DNA of 53,581 nt from Shewanella atlantica (GTDB lineage: Bacteria; Pseudomonadota; Gammaproteobacteria; Enterobacterales; Shewanellaceae), in NCBI RefSeq assembly GCF_003966265.1, contig NZ_RXNV01000019.1, forward strand, positions 1 to 53,581, read 5' to 3'. Below are positions 50,846 through 53,581 of this stretch, piece after piece. The notes below the pieces were generated by a model. It saw only the letters and a list, made by a program, of their open reading frames with translations. It searched no databases and was not told where the DNA came from. Made by a program: the position numbers and the translations under genes. The stretch's first letter is position 1. Each line of letters starts with the position of its first letter.

Positions 50846-52675
50846 ATGTTTAAACGATTCGAATCTTGGGTCAACGCCCTGCCCTCAGAAGAACCGATAC
50901 AACCCCCGAAAGGAATATATGCATTTTGCCGGCATTACACCCGAGGATTTGAACTTCCTCTTGTCCTTATGTCTATTTTAACCGCAACGTTGGCAATTTT
51001 AGAGGTTTCACTATTCGGTTTTATGGGGCAGTTAGTCGATATGCTAATCGCTAACGATCCTCAAACCTTATTTGAAAAGGAAGGTCAGAAGCTAATTGGG
51101 ATGACTGTGTTGGTGTTAGTCATCATTCCCAGCCTTATTCTCCTGCACGCCTTAATTGTATATCAGGGGCTACTTGGAAATTATCCCATGTCGATCCGCT
51201 GGTTAGCACATAGGTATCTGCTCAAACAAAGTGTCTCATTCTACCAAAATGATTTTGCAGGAAGAATTGCAACCAAGGTTATGCAGACGTCTCTGGCTGT
51301 CAGGGAGACTGTGACAAAGCTATTAGATGTTCTGGTATATATTTTGGTTTATTTCACCTCTATGCTAGTCATGATTGCAAATGCGGATCTAAGGCTAATG
51401 GCCCCTATGCTTATCTGGTTAGGGCTATACATCGGCCTGCAAGTCATGTTTTTACCTAAGCTGAAGAAGGTCTCAACGGAGCAAGCCGACGCTCGCTCTA
51501 CCATGACAGGGCGAATTGTAGACAGCTATACCAATATCACAACGGTAAAACTCTTTTCTCATACGCAAAAAGAAGCTGAGTATGCTCAAGGCAGCATGAA
51601 AGTTTTTCTGAATACTGTTTATCGTCAAATGAGACTGGTTACAGGCATTAATGTCAGCGTACAAGTGATTAATTATCTTCTCGCATTTACCATAGCTGCA
51701 GTTTCTATCTGGTTGTGGACGAGCAGTGCGATTACCGTAGGAGCCATCGCTATCGCAATCAGCCTGGCTCTTCGCCTCAATGGTATGTCCCAATGGATCA
51801 TGTGGGAGATAAGCTCTTTATTTGAAAATATCGGCACTGTGACCGATGGTATGAACACCTTATCCAAGCCCACTGAAATTGAAGATATTATCGATGCGAA
51901 GCCAATCACGGTTACCCGAGGGTGTATCGATTTTGCCAATGTTAGTTTTCATTACGGCGAAAACAGCGGGATCATAGATAATCTCAATCTGAATATTAAA
52001 GCCGGCGAAAAAGTTGGCCTAGTCGGCCGTTCCGGCGCTGGAAAATCGACACTGGTTAACTTGTTAATGCGCTTCTATGATGTCGAACAAGGCTCGATTC
52101 AAATAGACAAACAAGATATTAAAAACGTACAGCAAGATTCTCTGCGCGCGCATATAGGTATGGTGACGCAAGACACCTCTCTCCTACATCGCTCAGTTCG
52201 TGAGAATATTCTTTATGGCAACCCCGATGCGAGTGAAGAGGAGCTACTCAAAGCGATTAAAAACTCTCAAGCCTACGAGTTTATTCAAACTCTTAGTGAT
52301 CCGGAAGGTAATCGAGGGTTAGATGCGCAAGTTGGAGAACGTGGCGTAAAGCTATCCGGTGGTCAACGTCAACGTATCGCTATCGCACGTGTCTTACTTA
52401 AAAATGCCCCCATTCTCTTACTCGATGAGGCAACATCAGCTCTGGACTCAGAAGTAGAAGCGGCCATTCAGGAGAGTTTATATCAATTGATGGAGGGTAA
52501 GACAGTAATAGCTATTGCGCACCGATTATCGACGATTGCAGCAATGGATAGGCTTATTGTCATCGATGAGGGGGAAATTGTCGAACAGGGCTCTCATCAT
52601 GAGTTAATTCGATCCGGGGGGATCTATGCTCAGCTTTGGGCGCATCAAACCGGAGGTTTTTTAGGGGTCGATTGA
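50846..52675 (+). CDS. ABC exporter, fused permease and ATPase
   Basis: 609 residues. Six-helix permease domain (~35-320) followed by an ATPase domain: Walker A GRSGAGKST, Q-loop MVTQDTS, signature LSGGQRQRIAIARVLL, Walker B ILLLDEATSALD and H-loop AHRLST. MsbA/MdlB-like half-transporter, expected to dimerise. The substrate cannot be told from the sequence. No partner half-transporter is adjacent. Confidence 0.92.
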   Translation: MFKRFESWVNALPSEEPIQPPKGIYAFCRHYTRGFELPLVLMSILTATLAILEVSLFGFMGQLVDMLIANDPQTLFEKEGQKLIGMTVLVLVIIPSLILLHALIVYQGLLGNYPMSIRWLAHRYLLKQSVSFYQNDFAGRIATKVMQTSLAVRETVTKLLDVLVYILVYFTSMLVMIANADLRLMAPMLIWLGLYIGLQVMFLPKLKKVSTEQADARSTMTGRIVDSYTNITTVKLFSHTQKEAEYAQGSMKVFLNTVYRQMRLVTGINVSVQVINYLLAFTIAAVSIWLWTSSAITVGAIAIAISLALRLNGMSQWIMWEISSLFENIGTVTDGMNTLSKPTEIEDIIDAKPITVTRGCIDFANVSFHYGENSGIIDNLNLNIKAGEKVGLVGRSGAGKSTLVNLLMRFYDVEQGSIQIDKQDIKNVQQDSLRAHIGMVTQDTSLLHRSVRENILYGNPDASEEELLKAIKNSQAYEFIQTLSDPEGNRGLDAQVGERGVKLSGGQRQRIAIARVLLKNAPILLLDEATSALDSEVEAAIQESLYQLMEGKTVIAIAHRLSTIAAMDRLIVIDEGEIVEQGSHHELIRSGGIYAQLWAHQTGGFLGVD

Positions 52676-52696
52676 TAAGCCATTAATCTAACAATT

Positions 52697-52723
52697 TAAA
52701 AGCCACCGTTAGGGTGGTTTTTT
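52697..52723 (+). terminator. Terminator of the ABC exporter gene
   Basis: CCACC-gttag-GGTGG followed by six T, just after the stop. Confidence 0.8.
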
Positions 52724-52931
52724 ATTAACGGCTAACGTCATTAGACGGAAAGTCAAAGCTCTGTAGACGAACAATAAATGCTGATGATACCAATGGCCAT
52801 AGGTATGCAGATTTCAGCCAGCAAGCAAAGTAGTTTATTGCCTACGCAGCTCCATCCCCTCTAACTGTATTCAGGATTTCTTCAGACTCTATGTTCGCAG
52901 GTAGATGAACTGTATGGCACCAATTTTAGTC

Positions 52932-52957
52932 ACAAAAAAACCACCCTAAGGTGGTTT
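52932..52957 (-). terminator. Terminator of the tRNA operon
   Basis: Minus-strand hairpin AAACCACC-ttag-GGTGGTTT with T7, 42 bases after tRNA-Ala. Confidence 0.9.
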
Positions 52958-52998
52958 CATGTCTCTTGTTAATTTATATCAAACTAACAATAAGAAAA

Positions 52999-53074
52999 TG
53001 GTGGAGCCTAGCGGGATCGAACCGCTGACCTCAACACTGCCAGTGTTGCGCTCTCCCAGCTGAGCTAAGGCCCC
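52999..53074 (-). tRNA. tRNA-Ala (GGC)
   Basis: Minus strand, 76 bases with encoded CCA. Acceptor 5' GGGGCCT, anticodon loop CTGGCAG (anticodon GGC), T-arm GGTTCGATCC. It is the last gene of the tRNA operon. Confidence 0.97.
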
Positions 53075-53114
53075 ATTTCATGCACTGGAATATAAGCATG
53101 AAATTTTGAAAAAG

Positions 53115-53190
53115 TGGTATCCCCAAGGGGATTCGAACCCCTGTTACCGCCGTGAAAGGGCGGTGTCCTAGGCCTCTAGACGATGGGGAC
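53115..53190 (-). tRNA. tRNA-Glu (TTC), copy 1
   Basis: Minus strand, 76 bases with encoded CCA. 5' GTCCCCA, anticodon loop CTTTCAC (anticodon TTC), T-arm GGTTCGAATCC. 40 bp upstream of tRNA-Ala. Confidence 0.97.
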
Positions 53191-53292
53191 CCGGACTGCA
53201 TTAGACTCTGCAAAGAGTGAATACTCATTAAACCCTGTAGGCTAAGGCTTAACGCTTGAATAACCAGACCGAAATCTGATTATTTGAAATAG

Positions 53293-53368
53293 TGGTATCC
53301 CCAAGGGGATTCGAACCCCTGTTACCGCCGTGAAAGGGCGGTGTCCTAGGCCTCTAGACGATGGGGAC
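53293..53368 (-). tRNA. tRNA-Glu (TTC), copy 2
   Basis: Identical to copy 1 and exactly 178 bp further on; part of a tandem duplication that includes the spacer. Confidence 0.97.
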
Positions 53369-53470
53369 CCGGACTGCATTAGACTCTGCAAAGAGTGAAT
53401 ACTCGTTAAACCCTGTAGGCTAAGGTTTAACGCTTGAATAACCAGACCGAAATCTGATTATTTGAAAAAG

Positions 53471-53546
53471 TGGTATCCCCAAGGGGATTCGAACCCCTGT
53501 TACCGCCGTGAAAGGGCGGTGTCCTAGGCCTCTAGACGATGGGGAC
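53471..53546 (-). tRNA. tRNA-Glu (TTC), copy 3
   Basis: Identical to copies 1 and 2, again 178 bp further. The array continues beyond the window. Confidence 0.97.
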
Positions 53547-53581
53547 CCGGACTGCATTAGACTCTGCAAAGAGTGAATACT

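Larger units (their letters stand above)
53115..53581 (-). repeat. 178-bp tandem repeat carrying tRNA-Glu
   Basis: About 2.6 units of 178 bp (76-bp tRNA plus 102-bp spacer) with only a few substitutions between spacers, for example at 53226/53404. Recent tandem duplication or gene conversion; incomplete at the window edge. Confidence 0.93.

Noticed and set aside
53031..53228. 65-codon minus-strand open frame at the right end
   Set aside because: It is made of tRNA-Ala and tRNA-Glu sequence.
53115..53581. CRISPR array
   Set aside because: The repeat unit is 178 bp with conserved spacers and contains tRNA genes; there is no short repeat with variable spacers anywhere in the window.

Overview
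The window is a stretch of gammaproteobacterial chromosome, most probably from Shewanella or a close relative. The evidence is gene order and protein style: apt-dnaX-ybaB, a complete isc operon beside trmJ/suhB, queA / tgt-yajC-secDF, CheV, NnrS, SstT, and FNR/EtrA- and CRP-type sites. The species cannot be read from the sequence. Almost all of it is core chromosome. The only clear sign of transfer is at the left edge, where a tyrosine-recombinase tail cut by an insertion-sequence remnant lies next to ybaB, at the place where recR would normally follow.

Layout. 0-5 kb: integrase remnant, ybaB, dnaX (with a recognisable programmed -1 frameshift site), apt and ybaN. 5.3-7.9 kb: an unlisted 39-codon membrane protein behind a perfect FNR-type palindrome, then a copper-metallophore RiPP operon: hvfA (precursor with 14 EGKCG motifs), hvfB (DUF692/MNIO enzyme) and hvfC (DUF2063 partner). 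8.4-14.1 kb: dusC, a DksA/TraR-type zinc protein, a large TonB-dependent receptor and ndk. 14.4-22 kb: iscX, then fdx-hscA-hscB-iscA-iscU-iscS-iscR with two abutting IscR sites, then cysE and trmJ. 22-26.7 kb: suhB, nnrS, psiE (CRP site), a PilZ protein and an overlapping ParA-like/ribbon-helix-helix pair. 26.7-31.2 kb: yecH, then a pyruvate-sensing-type two-component system (btsS-btsR) followed by a CstA-family transporter preceded by four evenly spaced BtsR-like boxes.

31.2-39.7 kb: yaeQ, a siroheme-synthase N-domain protein, a rhodanese, a DUF2007 protein, secF-secD-yajC-tgt, queA and a 53-codon small gene. 39.8-50.7 kb: acpH, rluA, an unknown protein, sstT, cheV, a ClsC-like phospholipase-D lipoprotein with 15-bp tandem repeats in its leader, a tyrosine phosphatase, a DEAD-box helicase, and an alkylation-repair pair (ogt plus an Ada/AraC/AlkA fusion). 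50.8-53.6 kb: an ABC exporter, then a tRNA operon on the minus strand (tRNA-Ala plus at least three tRNA-Glu in a 178-bp tandem repeat that runs off the window).

The most interesting system is the HvfABC cluster. Its precursor carries four copies of a 29-residue unit with every cysteine in an EGKCG motif, and synonymous differences between the DNA repeats suggest that the peptide sequence is what selection preserves. Other strong regulatory signals are the dnaX frameshift cassette, the phased BtsR-like boxes before cstA, and the FNR palindrome before the new small membrane protein.
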